Shown here one piece after another: positions 53,881 to 64,000 of a stretch of 64,000 nt of DNA. Under the pieces are notes generated by a model. That model did no database searches. It was given only the letters and a program-made list of their open reading frames with translations, and was not told the origin of the DNA. Location of the stretch: positions 2,418,001 through 2,482,000 of the forward strand of contig NZ_CP095078.1 in the NCBI RefSeq assembly GCF_022919075.1. The letters run 5' to 3'. This DNA comes from Nocardioides sp. W7. GTDB lineage: Bacteria > Actinomycetota > Actinomycetes > Propionibacteriales > Nocardioidaceae. The translations under genes were made by a program, and so were the position numbers. Positions within the stretch are counted from its first letter, which is position 1; each line of letters opens with the position of its first letter.

Positions 53881-55425
53881 TCAGCCCACGTGGACACCGC
53901 CCTCGGGGCCGTCGGTCGCCAGCTCGGTGTGCTTGACGTTGAGGAAGGCCCAGGTGATCGCCGAGGCGCCCAGCATCAGGATCGCGCCGAGCAGGAACGC
54001 GTTGGTCGCGCCCTCGGTGAAGACCTGGCTCTGGACGGTCGGGTCGGCCATCTCCGGTCCGAGCTCCCTGGCCCGGTCGGTGAATGTCTGGGTCGCGAGC
54101 GTGGCCAGCACCGCCAGGCCCAGCGCGCCGCCCACCTGCTGCATGGTGTTCAGCACCCCCGAACCGATGCCGGTGTCCTGGTCGCGCAGGTGGTGCACCG
54201 CGGTCAGGGTCAGCGGGACGAAGGTCATCCCCATGCCGAAGGACATCAGCAGGATGAACGGCAGCAGGTCCGTGGCGTAGTTCCCGGTCTCGGGCGCCAC
54301 CGGGGAGGTGGTGTCGTACGGCAGTCGCGAGAACCCGAAGAGGCCGGCAGCAGCGAGGATGGTGCCGGTGCCGGCGAGGTAGCGCGGGTCGAACCGGTTG
54401 ATCAGGTTCGAGGAGATGCCGGCCGCGGCCACCAGGCCGATGCAGAACGGCAGGAACGCGACGCCGGCCTTGAGCGGGCTGTAGCCCATCACGGTCTGGA
54501 TGTACTGGCTGAGGTAGAAGAACATCGCGAACATGGCCGCGGGGGCCAGGAACATCGCGCCGAAGCTGGCGGCCCGGGTGCGGTTGAGGAAGACCCGCGA
54601 CGGCAGCAGCGGGTGCTCGACCCGGCTCTCGATCACCAGGAACAGCGCCAGCACCAGCGCGCCGGCCACCAGGCTGGAGATGGTGAGCGGGTCGCTCCAG
54701 CCCTCGCTGCCGGCCCGGCTGAAGCCGTAGACCAGGCCGAGCAGGCCGAGGGTGCCGGTGACGGCGCCGGGCAGGTCGAGCTCGCCGGGGTGGGACTCGG
54801 ACTCGGCGAGGAAGCGCGGGGCGAGCAGCGCGGTCACGATGCCGATCGGGGTGTTGATCAGCAGGGTCAGTCGCCAGCCCTCGACGTCGAGGCCGAAGAC
54901 GCCGTGGAGACCGGTCAGCCATCCGCCGAGGAGCAGGCCGACGGCGGCGCCGACGCCCGACATGGCGGCGTACACGGCGAACGCGCGGTTGCGGGACGGG
55001 CCGGCCGGGAAGGTCGTGGTGATCAGCGCCAGGGCCGCGGGGGAGGCGAGGGCGGCGCCGAGGCCCTGCAGGCCCCGAGCGGCGAGCAGCAGGCCCTCGT
55101 TGGTGGCCAGGCCGCCGAGCAGTGAGGCGACGCCGAAGATGATCAGGCCGACCATGAAGACCCGTCGGCGACCGTAGAGGTCACCGAGGCGGCCGCCGAG
55201 CAGCAGCAGCGAGCCGAAGGCCAGCGCGTAGCCGGTCACGACCCAGGTCAGGTTGGCGTTGGAGATGTCCAGGTCGCGCTGGATGTAGGGGAGGGCGATG
55301 TTCACGATCGTGCCGTCGAGCACGACCATGAGCTGCGCCACGGAGATGAGCACGAGTGCCCAGGCCAGGTGCCTGCCAGCGCCGGGAGCGGTCGGCTCCT
55401 CCTCCACGCGCGTGGTGTCGGTCAT
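53881..55425 (-). CDS. DHA2-family MFS drug exporter (copy B)
   Basis: A 514-residue exporter with about fourteen helices. VLDGTIVNIALPYIQRDLDISNANLTWVVTGYALAFG and GRLGDLYGRRRVFMVGLIIFG are the helix 1 and motif A regions. It is a close paralogue of copy C at 56249: both keep TWVVTGYALAFG-type segments and end in LNVKHTELATDGPEGGVHVG or its near-identical equivalent. It follows its TetR gene by 55 bases with AGAAGGAAACGACTCCC before the ATG, so the pair forms one operon under the operator at 56097-56117. Substrate unknown. Confidence 0.9.
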   Translation of the reverse strand: MTDTTRVEEEPTAPGAGRHLAWALVLISVAQLMVVLDGTIVNIALPYIQRDLDISNANLTWVVTGYALAFGSLLLLGGRLGDLYGRRRVFMVGLIIFGVASLLGGLATNEGLLLAARGLQGLGAALASPAALALITTTFPAGPSRNRAFAVYAAMSGVGAAVGLLLGGWLTGLHGVFGLDVEGWRLTLLINTPIGIVTALLAPRFLAESESHPGELDLPGAVTGTLGLLGLVYGFSRAGSEGWSDPLTISSLVAGALVLALFLVIESRVEHPLLPSRVFLNRTRAASFGAMFLAPAAMFAMFFYLSQYIQTVMGYSPLKAGVAFLPFCIGLVAAAGISSNLINRFDPRYLAGTGTILAAAGLFGFSRLPYDTTSPVAPETGNYATDLLPFILLMSFGMGMTFVPLTLTAVHHLRDQDTGIGSGVLNTMQQVGGALGLAVLATLATQTFTDRARELGPEMADPTVQSQVFTEGATNAFLLGAILMLGASAITWAFLNVKHTELATDGPEGGVHVG

Positions 55426-55480
55426 GGGAGTCGTTTCCTTCTCTGGTTTCCGGGATCGCCAGGTCGGTCGGATCGGGCGC

Positions 55481-56068
55481 TCAGCGGGTCGCGGCGGGCA
55501 CGATGATCTGGCTGATCACTCGGCTGATGAGGGTGGGGTCGGGCACCTCGCCCATCACGAAGACGCGGTGCAGGACGATGCCGGCGAGAGCCGGCTCGAA
55601 GAGGTCGAGGTCGAGACCTTCGCGGAGCTCGCCGCGAGCGGCGGCGCGCTGCCAGATGGCGCGGGAGGCCTCGATCTTGGGGCCGAGCACGTCGCGGCGG
55701 AAGGCCGCGGCGAACTCGGGGTCACGGGTGAGGGCGGTGACGATGGCACCGAACGTGGCGACGCCGCTGGAGTCGGCGAGTCCGCCGACACCGCAGAACA
55801 CCGCCTCCAGGTCGCCCTGGAGGCTGCCGGTGTCCGGAATCTGCGCCGGGCCCTTGGTGTGCACGAGTGCGTCGATGACCAGGCTGAGCTTGTTGGTCCA
55901 GCGGCGGTACAGCGTGGCCTTCGACGCCTTGGACCGGGTGGCCACGGCGTCCATGGTCAGCCGGTCGTAGCCGACGTCCGCGAGCACCACCAGGGTGGCC
56001 TCGAGGATCTCCAGCACACGGTCGCCCTCGACGCGGGGCCGCAGGACGGCCGAGTCGGACGGGGTCAT
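55481..56068 (-). CDS. TetR-family repressor of exporter copy B
   Basis: A 195-residue regulator. The DNA-binding domain is ILEATLVVLADVGYDRLTMDAVATRSKASKATLYRRWTNK (about 22-61); the C-terminal domain (TetR_C_11-like) ends in VISQIIVPAATR. The recognition helix KASKATLYRRWTNK is identical to that of the paralogue at 57900, and both have the same operator upstream. It should repress itself and the downstream exporter. The ATG at 56068 has CGGAG nine bases before it. Confidence 0.9.
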   Translation of the reverse strand: MTPSDSAVLRPRVEGDRVLEILEATLVVLADVGYDRLTMDAVATRSKASKATLYRRWTNKLSLVIDALVHTKGPAQIPDTGSLQGDLEAVFCGVGGLADSSGVATFGAIVTALTRDPEFAAAFRRDVLGPKIEASRAIWQRAAARGELREGLDLDLFEPALAGIVLHRVFVMGEVPDPTLISRVISQIIVPAATR

Positions 56069-56096
56069 CTGCACTCCGGGATCTGTTCACGCTCAT

Positions 56097-56117
56097 GAAA
56101 CGAAACGGTTTCGTTTC
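56097..56117. promoter_or_regulatory. TetR operator of cassette B
   Basis: GAAACGAAAC and GTTTCGTTTC are exact reverse complements around one G, giving a 21-base palindrome 28 bases before the TetR start. Confidence 0.85.
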
Positions 56118-56190
56118 GTCACCGAACAGCGTAGGACGCGCGCGGGCTTGCCGCCAAGCGCTTTTCGTCCCCCCGGGTGGCGGCTGAACG

Positions 56191-56229
56191 TACGACGGCC
56201 CGCCCGGGGGGACCGGGCGGGCCGTCGTA
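56191..56229 (-). terminator. 17-bp G/C hairpin after exporter copy C
   Basis: TACGACGGCCCGCCCGG and its exact complement pair around a GGGGA loop, about 20 bases after the exporter stop on the minus strand. It separates cassette C from cassette B. Confidence 0.75.
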
Positions 56230-56248
56230 GTCGTGCGCAGGGGGCGGG

Positions 56249-57841
56249 TCAGCCCACGTGCACACCGCCCTCGGGGCCGTCCGTGGCGAGCTCCTCGTGC
56301 TTGACGTTGAGGAACAGCCAGATCGCCGCGGAGCCGACTGCGATGAGCGCGGCGCCGACGAGGAACGCCGCCGTCGCACCCTCCGTGAACGCGCCGATGA
56401 AGGCGAGACCGCCGGCCTCCTCGGGCGACTTGCCCTGGGCGATCAGGTCACGGGTCAGGTCGGACGTGGTGCCGCTCGCGAAGTGCAGCGAGACCGTGCT
56501 CAGGATGGCCAGGCCGAGGGCGCCGCCCACCTGCTGCATCGTGTTGAGCACGCCGGACCCGATGCCGGAGTCCTCCGGGCGCAGGTGGTGCACCGCGGTC
56601 AGCGTGAGCGGCACGAACACCATGCCCATGCCGACGGACATCAGCACGATGAACGGGAAGATCGACGCCCAGTAGCTCACGTCGGCGCCGAGGTAGCTGT
56701 CGTTGCCCAGGGCCAGCAGGTCGGCCGTACCGTGCGGGACCTCGAGGCGGGAGAAGCCGAAGAGCGCGGCGGCCGCCATCAGGGTGCCGACACCGGCGAT
56801 GAAGCGCGGGTCGATCCGGTTGACGAGGTTGGACGAGACGCCCGCGCCGAGCACGATGCCGAGGGAGAACGGCAGGAACGCGAAGCCGGTGTGCAGCGGG
56901 CTGTAGCCCACGACGAGCTGGATGAACAGGCTCAGGAAGTAGAACATCGCGAACATCGCGGCCGGCACGACCATCATCACCAGGAAGCTGGTGGCCCGGG
57001 TGCGGTTGTTGAAGACCCGGACCGGCAGCAGCGGGTGCTTGACGCGGGACTCGATGAACGCGAACGCGGCGAGCAGCGCGACACCGGCGACCAGCGACGC
57101 GATGGTCCACGGGTCGCTCCAGCCGTGCGCCGCCTCGCCGGCGCGGCTGAAGCCGTAGACCAGGCCGAGCAGGCCGAGCGTGCCGGCGATCGCGCCGGGT
57201 ACGTCGAGCTCGCCCGGGTGGGACTCCGACTCGTTGAGGAAGCGCGGGGCCAGGAAGGCCGCGACCAGGCCGATCGGGACGTTGATGAGGAACGTCAGGC
57301 GCCAGCCCTCGAGGCCGAGGACCGGGTCGAGACCGGTGAGCCAGCCGCCGAGGATCAGGCCGACGGCCGCACCGGCGCCCGACATCGCGGCGTACACCGC
57401 GAAGGCGCGGTTGCGAGCGGGTCCGGCCGGGAACGTCGTGGTGATCAGCGCCAGGGCGGCGGGGGAGGCGAGCGCCGCGCCGAGACCCTGGAGGCCCCGC
57501 GAGGCGAGCAGGAGTGCCTCGTTCTGGGCGAAGCCACCGAGCAGGGATGCGACCGCGAACACGATGAGGCCGATCATGAAGACGCGGCGACGTCCGTAGA
57601 GGTCACCGAGGCGGCCGCCGAGCAGCAGCAGGCCGCCGAAGGCCAGGGCGTAGCCGGTGACGATCCAGGTGAGGTTGGCGTCGTCGATGTTGAGGTCGTT
57701 GCCGATGAAGGGCAGTGCGATGTTCGCGATGGAGGCGTCGAGCACCACCATCAGCTGCGCCATCGAGATGAGCACGAGGGCCCAGCCCAGGTGGAGCTTC
57801 TTCCCGGAGGGCGGGGCCTCGGGAGTCGCGAGGTCGGTCAT
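56249..57841 (-). CDS. DHA2-family MFS drug exporter (copy C)
   Basis: A 530-residue exporter with about fourteen helices. VLDASIANIALPFIGNDLNIDDANLTWIVTGYALAFG opens helix 1 and GRLGDLYGRRRVFMIGLIVFA is motif A. It shares long identical stretches with copy B (for example LGLLGLVYGFSRAG and TEGATAAFLVGA-like helix 14) and the same C-terminal tail. One difference is DASIAN instead of DGTIVN at the helix 1 motif, which could alter specificity. It follows its TetR gene by 58 bases; AGAAGGAACACC precedes the ATG. Confidence 0.9.
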   Translation of the reverse strand: MTDLATPEAPPSGKKLHLGWALVLISMAQLMVVLDASIANIALPFIGNDLNIDDANLTWIVTGYALAFGGLLLLGGRLGDLYGRRRVFMIGLIVFAVASLLGGFAQNEALLLASRGLQGLGAALASPAALALITTTFPAGPARNRAFAVYAAMSGAGAAVGLILGGWLTGLDPVLGLEGWRLTFLINVPIGLVAAFLAPRFLNESESHPGELDVPGAIAGTLGLLGLVYGFSRAGEAAHGWSDPWTIASLVAGVALLAAFAFIESRVKHPLLPVRVFNNRTRATSFLVMMVVPAAMFAMFYFLSLFIQLVVGYSPLHTGFAFLPFSLGIVLGAGVSSNLVNRIDPRFIAGVGTLMAAAALFGFSRLEVPHGTADLLALGNDSYLGADVSYWASIFPFIVLMSVGMGMVFVPLTLTAVHHLRPEDSGIGSGVLNTMQQVGGALGLAILSTVSLHFASGTTSDLTRDLIAQGKSPEEAGGLAFIGAFTEGATAAFLVGAALIAVGSAAIWLFLNVKHEELATDGPEGGVHVG

Positions 57842-57899
57842 GGAGGTGTTCCTTCTCTGGGAGTTTCGGGGAGGTGTTCGGAAGGTTCGGGTCGGCCGC

Positions 57900-58487
57900 T
57901 CAGCGGGTCGCTGCGGGCACGATGATCTGGTCGATCACGCTGGTGATCAGGTCGGGGTCGGGCACCTCGCCCATGACGAAGACGCGGTGCATGACGATGC
58001 CGGCCAGGGCCGGCTCGAAGAGGTCGAGGTCGAGACCCTCCTTGAGCTCGCCGCGAGCGGCGGCGCGCTCCCAGACGAGGCGGGAGGCCGCGATCTTGGG
58101 GCCGATGACGTCGCGGCGGAACGCCTCGGCGAACGTCGGGTCACGGGTCAGTGCGGTGACGACGGCGCCGAACGTGGCGACCGCCTCCTGGTCGGCCAGG
58201 CCGCCCATGCCGCAGAACATGCTCTGCAGGTCGCCCTTGAGGCTGCCGGTGTCCGGCAGTTCGTGCGGTCCCTTCGAGTGCGCCACGGCGTCGATGACGA
58301 GGCTGACCTTGTTGGTCCACCGGCGGTAGAGCGTCGCCTTGGAGGCCTTGGCCCGGCTGGCGACGGCGTCCATGGTGAGCCGGTCGTAGCCGACGTCGGC
58401 GAGCACCGCCAGGGTCGCGTCGAGGATCTCCACCTCGCGCTCGCCCTCGACGCGGGGCCGCTGGACGGCCGCCTCGGACGGGGTCAT
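57900..58487 (-). CDS. TetR-family repressor of exporter copy C
   Basis: A 195-residue paralogue of the regulator at 55481. ILDATLAVLADVGYDRLTMDAVASRAKASKATLYRRWTNK is the DNA-binding domain; the C-terminus VIDQIIVPAATR matches. The ligand-binding half differs more (for example LADQEAVATFGAVVTALTRD versus LADSSGVATFGAIVTALTRD), so ligands may differ while the DNA site is common. The ATG at 58487 has CAGGAGATCAG upstream; longer frames run through the operator. Confidence 0.9.
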   Translation of the reverse strand: MTPSEAAVQRPRVEGEREVEILDATLAVLADVGYDRLTMDAVASRAKASKATLYRRWTNKVSLVIDAVAHSKGPHELPDTGSLKGDLQSMFCGMGGLADQEAVATFGAVVTALTRDPTFAEAFRRDVIGPKIAASRLVWERAAARGELKEGLDLDLFEPALAGIVMHRVFVMGEVPDPDLITSVIDQIIVPAATR

Positions 58488-58513
58488 CTGATCTCCTGTG
58501 ACGGTCGACACAT

Positions 58514-58538
58514 ATGAAACGAAACCGTTTCGTTTCAT
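58514..58538. promoter_or_regulatory. TetR operator of cassette C
   Basis: ATGAAACGAAAC and GTTTCGTTTCAT are exact reverse complements around one C, a 25-base perfect palindrome. Its core matches the cassette B operator except for the central base and the outer two bases. Confidence 0.88.
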
Positions 58539-58550
58539 CGCCAACAGTGA

Positions 58551-60776
<2,226 letters not shown>

Positions 60777-60841
60777 CCTCGACGTGGACGGACGCCGGCG
60801 CTCGCGTTTGCGTCCGAGCCGCCGGGGCCAGGATGCCAGGC

Positions 60842-61261
60842 ATGACCTCCAGGATCCTCGTGGCGCTGGCCGCCGCCGTCGTCCCCGCCGCGCTGGCCGT
60901 CCCGATCGCCGTGGCCGCCCCGGCGACCGCCGCTCCGGCGTGGCAGACGGCCGTCACCCTCTCCGGTGCCAAGGTCCAGCTCTGCAAGGCCCCGGTCACC
61001 GGCAACCGGTGGCGGGTGCGGGTCCGCGTCGACGCGCGGGGTGCTGACCGGGTGACCGCCGGCCGGCTGCAGGTGCGACGTCCCGACGGCGCCGCCGGCC
61101 AGCTGTGGTTGTCGGGGTCGGTCGACGCGGGCTCGGTGTCCAAGGCGGGATCGGCCCTGGTGCCGCGCGGGAAGCCGGCGTACCGCCTCCTCGTCGGGCT
61201 GGAGAACTCCCACGTGGGCCGCGGCGAGAAGGTCGCCATCAACGCGGTCCGGGCCTGCTGA
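60842..61261 (+). CDS. small secreted two-cysteine protein, paralogue 1
   Basis: A 139-residue protein with a signal peptide (MTSRILVALAAAVVPAALAV...) cleaved near TAAPA. The mature part of about 105 residues has just two cysteines, one in SGAKVQLCKAP and one as the last residue (NAVRAC), and a pattern of beta strands. It aligns along its length with the next gene (W/SGAK-x-Q-x-C-K near the N-side, a V-R-V-x-R repeat in the centre, YRLLVGLEN near the end). No known family is recognised. The two Cys probably form a disulfide joining the ends. It follows ligA by 65 bases. Confidence 0.7.
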   Translation: MTSRILVALAAAVVPAALAVPIAVAAPATAAPAWQTAVTLSGAKVQLCKAPVTGNRWRVRVRVDARGADRVTAGRLQVRRPDGAAGQLWLSGSVDAGSVSKAGSALVPRGKPAYRLLVGLENSHVGRGEKVAINAVRAC

Positions 61262-61327
61262 CGACTTCACCCCTTCGGTTCTTTACTTTCAGTCACGACG
61301 CCGACCGATAGGTGAAACGATCAATTC

Positions 61328-61756
61328 ATGAAGTCGATCGGGCGTTTCATCGCTCTCACCGTGTCCTCCGCCGTGCTCCTCGCGGTTCCCGCCGTCGCCC
61401 AGGCGGCGCCGGCCCAGCCCGCCGAGCGGGCGACGAAGTTCACCACCATCAAGACCTGGTCCGGCGCGAAGCAGCAGGCCTGCAAGAAGTCCACGCCGAA
61501 CGGCAAGAGCTGGAAGGTCGTCACCCGCGTGGTCAACGGCCGCCAGGCCGAGGTCGGCGTCGGCCTGATCGTCTGGAAGGGCGAGAAGGAGATCGACCGG
61601 GCCTCGACCCCGATCGTCAACAAGGGCGTCACGTCGAAGCCCGTCTCGGTCAAGATCCGCAAGAACGACAGGAGCTACCGGCTGGAGGCCTTCCAGTACC
61701 AGGGGCAGATGGGCGACGGCGGCACGCTCAAGCTGAAGAAGCTCCGCCGCTGCTGA
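61328..61756 (+). CDS. small secreted two-cysteine protein, paralogue 2
   Basis: A 142-residue paralogue of the preceding protein. Signal peptide [20 protein letters not shown]... cleaved near AQA-AP; mature domain with [13 protein letters not shown] and terminal LRRC, again only two cysteines at the ends. It is far more basic (many Lys) than paralogue 1, which is Arg/Val-rich. A GATAGG element lies at 61307-61312 and no strong ribosome site precedes the ATG. A 17-base terminator follows. Function unknown; a small extracellular binding or inhibitor-type protein is possible. Confidence 0.72.
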   Translation: MKSIGRFIALTVSSAVLLAVPAVAQAAPAQPAERATKFTTIKTWSGAKQQACKKSTPNGKSWKVVTRVVNGRQAEVGVGLIVWKGEKEIDRASTPIVNKGVTSKPVSVKIRKNDRSYRLEAFQYQGQMGDGGTLKLKKLRRC

Positions 61757-61772
61757 CGCACCCCGTCGTACG

Positions 61773-61810
61773 ACGAAGCGCCGCCACCCGCTCGGGTGGC
61801 GGCGCTTCGT
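61773..61810 (+). terminator. strong hairpin terminator
   Basis: ACGAAGCGCCGCCACCC pairs exactly with GGGTGGCGGCGCTTCGT around GCTC, 17 bases after the secreted-protein stop. Confidence 0.8.
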
Positions 61811-61864
61811 GCGTGTCGGGGGAGTGGGGTGCGGACCGAGCGCAGGACTGCCCGTGTCCTCTCC

Positions 61865-61870
61865 TAGGAT
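61865..61870 (+). promoter_or_regulatory. -10 element TAGGAT of gatCAB
   Basis: Seven bases before the ATG at 61878, so the gatC mRNA is expected to be leaderless. Confidence 0.55.
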
Positions 61871-61877
61871 GGAACCC

Positions 61878-62177
61878 ATGCCTGAGATCTCTCGCGACGA
61901 GGTCGCCCATCTGGCGACGCTCGCCCGGATCGACCTGGACGACGCCGAGCTCGACCACCTCGCGCCCCAGCTGTCCGTCATCCTCGAGTCGGTCGCCTCG
62001 ATCAGCGGTGTCGCCGGGGACGACGTGCCGCCGACGTCGCACCCGCTGCCGGTCACCAACGTGTTCCGCGAGGACGTGGTGGTGCCGAGCCTGACCGCCG
62101 AGCAGGCGCTCTCCGGGGCCCCCGCCTCCGAGCAGCAGCGCTTCGCCGTCCCGCGGATCCTGGGGGACGAGCAGTGA
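61878..62177 (+). CDS. gatC: Asp-tRNA(Asn)/Glu-tRNA(Gln) amidotransferase subunit C
   Basis: A 99-residue GatC that wraps around GatA and stabilises the GatCAB complex. The signature [33 protein letters not shown] and the middle [18 protein letters not shown] are clear, as is the C-terminal RFAVPRIL. The start fits the -10 box; a frame open from 61809 is not coding. It overlaps gatA by four bases. Confidence 0.96.
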   Translation: MPEISRDEVAHLATLARIDLDDAELDHLAPQLSVILESVASISGVAGDDVPPTSHPLPVTNVFREDVVVPSLTAEQALSGAPASEQQRFAVPRILGDEQ

Positions 62178-63715
62178 GCGCAGCGAACCGTGGCGGAGCC
62201 GACCTGACCCGGCTGACCGCGGCCGAGGCCGCGGACGCGCTCGCCGCCGGCGAGACCACCTCCGTGGCGCTGACCCGCGCCGCCCTCGACCGGATCGTCG
62301 CCGTCGACGGCGACGTGCACGCGTTCCTGCACGTCGACGCCGAGGGTGCGCTCGAGCAGGCCGCGGCCTCCGATGCCCGCCGCGCCGCCGGCGCCCCGCT
62401 GCACGCCCTCGACGGCGTGCCGATCGCGGTCAAGGACGTGCTGGCCACCGAGGGCCTGCCGACCACCTGCGGCTCGAAGATCCTCGAGGGTTGGGTGCCG
62501 CCGTACGACGCCACCGTCGTCGCGAGGCTCAAGGCCGCCGGCCTGCCGATCATCGGCAAGACCAACATGGACGAGTTCGCGATGGGCTCCTCCACCGAGC
62601 ACTCCGCCTACGGCCCGACCCGCAACCCGTGGGACCTGACCCGGATCCCGGGCGGCTCCGGCGGCGGCTCCGCGGCCGCGGTGGCCGCGTTCGAGGTGCC
62701 GCTGGCCCTCGGCACCGACACCGGCGGCTCGATCCGCCAGCCCGGTGCGGTCACCGGCACGGTCGGCGTGAAGCCGACGTACGGCGGGGTCTCCCGCTAC
62801 GGCCTCGTGGCGATGGCCAACAGCCTCGACCAGGTCGGTCCGGTCACCCGCACCGTCCTGGACTCCGCGCTGCTGCACGAGCTGATCGGCGGGCACGACC
62901 CGCGCGACTCCACCAGCATCGACCAGCCGGTGCCCGACCTGGTCGCGGCGGCCCGCCAGGGCGCGGCCGGCGACCTGTCCGGCCTGAAGGTCGGCGTGAT
63001 CACCGAGCTCTCGGGCGACGGCTACCAGGCCGGGGTGCTCGCGCGCTTCCAGGAGTCGGTCGACCTGCTGGTCGAGGCCGGTGCCGAGGTCGTCGAGGTG
63101 TCCTGCCCGAACTTCGTGCACGCGCTGGCGACGTACTACCTGATCATGCCGTGCGAGGCGTCCTCCAACCTCGCCAAGTTCGACGCCATGCGCTACGGCC
63201 TGCGGGTGCTGCCCGAGGGCATCGACAACCCGAGCGCCGAGGACGTCATGCGGGCCTCCCGGGACGCGGGCTTCGGCGACGAGGTCAAGCGCCGGGTCAT
63301 CCTCGGCACCTACGCGCTGTCCAGCGGCTACTACGACGCCTACTACGGGACCGCCCAGAAGGTCCGCACGCTCATCTCGCGCGACTTCGAGGCGGCCTTC
63401 GAGCAGGTCGACGTGCTGGTCTCGCCGACGGCGCCGACGACCGCGTTCAAGCTGGGGGAGAAGCTGGACGATCCGATCGCGATGTACCTCAACGACCTCG
63501 CGACCATCCCGGCCAACCTCGCGGGCGTGCCCGGCATCTCGCTGCCGTCCGGCCTCGCGGACGAGGACGGCCTCCCGGCCGGCTTCCAGATCCTGGCACC
63601 CGCACTCGCCGACGACCGGCTCTACCGGGTCGGCGCCGCGCTGGAGGCCGCTCTCGAGGCCCAGTGGGGCGCGCCCCTGCTGAGCAAGGCCCCCGCCCTG
63701 GACGGAGAAAACTGA
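62174..63715 (+). CDS. gatA: Asp-tRNA(Asn)/Glu-tRNA(Gln) amidotransferase subunit A
   Basis: A 513-residue amidase-signature enzyme that frees ammonia from glutamine for the complex. The catalytic triad elements are Lys in [12 protein letters not shown], the Ser of [17 protein letters not shown] and the nucleophile Ser in [10 protein letters not shown]. Its presence implies indirect synthesis of Gln-tRNA and/or Asn-tRNA. GTG start overlapping gatC; the stop overlaps gatB. Confidence 0.97.
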   Translation: MSAANRGGADLTRLTAAEAADALAAGETTSVALTRAALDRIVAVDGDVHAFLHVDAEGALEQAAASDARRAAGAPLHALDGVPIAVKDVLATEGLPTTCGSKILEGWVPPYDATVVARLKAAGLPIIGKTNMDEFAMGSSTEHSAYGPTRNPWDLTRIPGGSGGGSAAAVAAFEVPLALGTDTGGSIRQPGAVTGTVGVKPTYGGVSRYGLVAMANSLDQVGPVTRTVLDSALLHELIGGHDPRDSTSIDQPVPDLVAAARQGAAGDLSGLKVGVITELSGDGYQAGVLARFQESVDLLVEAGAEVVEVSCPNFVHALATYYLIMPCEASSNLAKFDAMRYGLRVLPEGIDNPSAEDVMRASRDAGFGDEVKRRVILGTYALSSGYYDAYYGTAQKVRTLISRDFEAAFEQVDVLVSPTAPTTAFKLGEKLDDPIAMYLNDLATIPANLAGVPGISLPSGLADEDGLPAGFQILAPALADDRLYRVGAALEAALEAQWGAPLLSKAPALDGEN

Positions 63716-64000
63716 TGACCGACACCCTCGTCGCCTTCGACGACGTGCTGTCGTCGTACGACCCGGCTCTCGGGCTCGAGGTCCACGTCGAGCTGAACAC
63801 CAACACCAAGATGTTCTGCGGCTGCCCGGCGGTCTTCGGCGGCGAGCCGAACACCCAGGTCTGCCCGACCTGCCTGGGCCTGCCCGGCGCGATGCCGGTC
63901 GTCAACCGCAAGGCCGTCGAGTCGGCGATCCGGATCGGCCTGGCGCTGAACTGCGAGATCGCCGAGTGGTGCCGGTTCGCGCGGAAGAACTACTTCTACC
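63715..64000 (+). CDS. gatB: Asp-tRNA(Asn)/Glu-tRNA(Gln) amidotransferase subunit B, cut by window end
   Basis: The first 95 codons of GatB are visible. [22 protein letters not shown] and the second Cys pair in [16 protein letters not shown] supply the zinc site of the kinase-like domain, and the visible end FARKNYFY leads into the usual Y-F-Y-x-D-x-P-K-G-Y motif beyond the window. ATG overlaps the gatA stop (TGATG), with GGAGAAAACTG as ribosome site. Confidence 0.96.
   Translation, partial: MTDTLVAFDDVLSSYDPALGLEVHVELNTNTKMFCGCPAVFGGEPNTQVCPTCLGLPGAMPVVNRKAVESAIRIGLALNCEIAEWCRFARKNYFY

Noticed and set aside
53881..58487. Genomic island or transposon carrying the efflux cassettes
   Set aside because: No transposase, terminal repeats or shift in base composition is visible; tandem duplication of resident genes is simpler.

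Overview
The window is a 64 kb piece of a very GC-rich actinobacterial chromosome. Protein content and gene order (tig-clpP1-clpP2-clpX, valS, folC-DUF4233, ndk, mreBCD-mrdA-rodA, rne-rplU-rpmA-obgE-proB, cysteine desulfurase-mnmA, ligA, gatCAB) fit Nocardioides or a close relative in the Propionibacteriales; this assignment comes from gene order and sequence style, not from a database search. Many genes start at, or a few bases after, the expected transcription start set by a TANNNT -10 box, so leaderless mRNAs look common. I see no rRNA, insertion sequence, prophage, integrase or CRISPR array.

Layout. 1-4.7 kb: edge of a DUF2568 membrane gene, a Cys-rich probable gene remnant, a LURP-one-like protein, an HSL-type esterase, rpiB, a Nei/Fpg glycosylase and a SpoIIE-type phosphatase. 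4.8-10.5 kb: tRNA-Gly, tRNA-Pro, trigger factor, a lipase-like hydrolase and the ClpP1P2-ClpX protease with a ClgR-like box. 10.5-25 kb: an inverted plus tandem repeat patch, a thioesterase/TetR pair around a perfect operator, a low-complexity surface protein, valS, a GNAT enzyme, a SigE-family sigma factor with a membrane partner, a zinc alcohol dehydrogenase under a KstR-like site, folC, a racemase/LysR pair, a MocR/flavin-protein pair and ndk. 25-31 kb: the cell elongation operon mreB-mreC-mreD-mrdA-rodA behind a structured leader.

31-44 kb: a cation/proton antiporter, a secreted beta-sandwich protein, TIGR03960 radical SAM protein, a DUF4190 protein and an MFS permease, an AlkZ-like protein, the TIGR03936 partner, and RNase E with a long leader. 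44-52 kb: rplU, rpmA, obgE, proB, a possible gene remnant, an EEP-family hydrolase, a cysteine desulfurase, mnmA and a short MetE-type methyltransferase. 52-58.5 kb: three DHA2 exporters; two of them form tandemly duplicated TetR-exporter cassettes that keep the same operator. 58.6-64 kb: ligA, two paralogous small secreted proteins, and gatC-gatA-gatB (gatB runs off the end).

Most of the window is conserved housekeeping. The parts with the most unexplained content are the duplicated efflux cassettes, the two-cysteine secreted protein pair, the repeat patch that supplies a gene's C-terminus and stop codon, stop codons that double as -10 elements, the long perfect hairpin near 36.2 kb, and two apparent gene remnants (163-669 and 47529-47669). 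No whole new system is demonstrated here.
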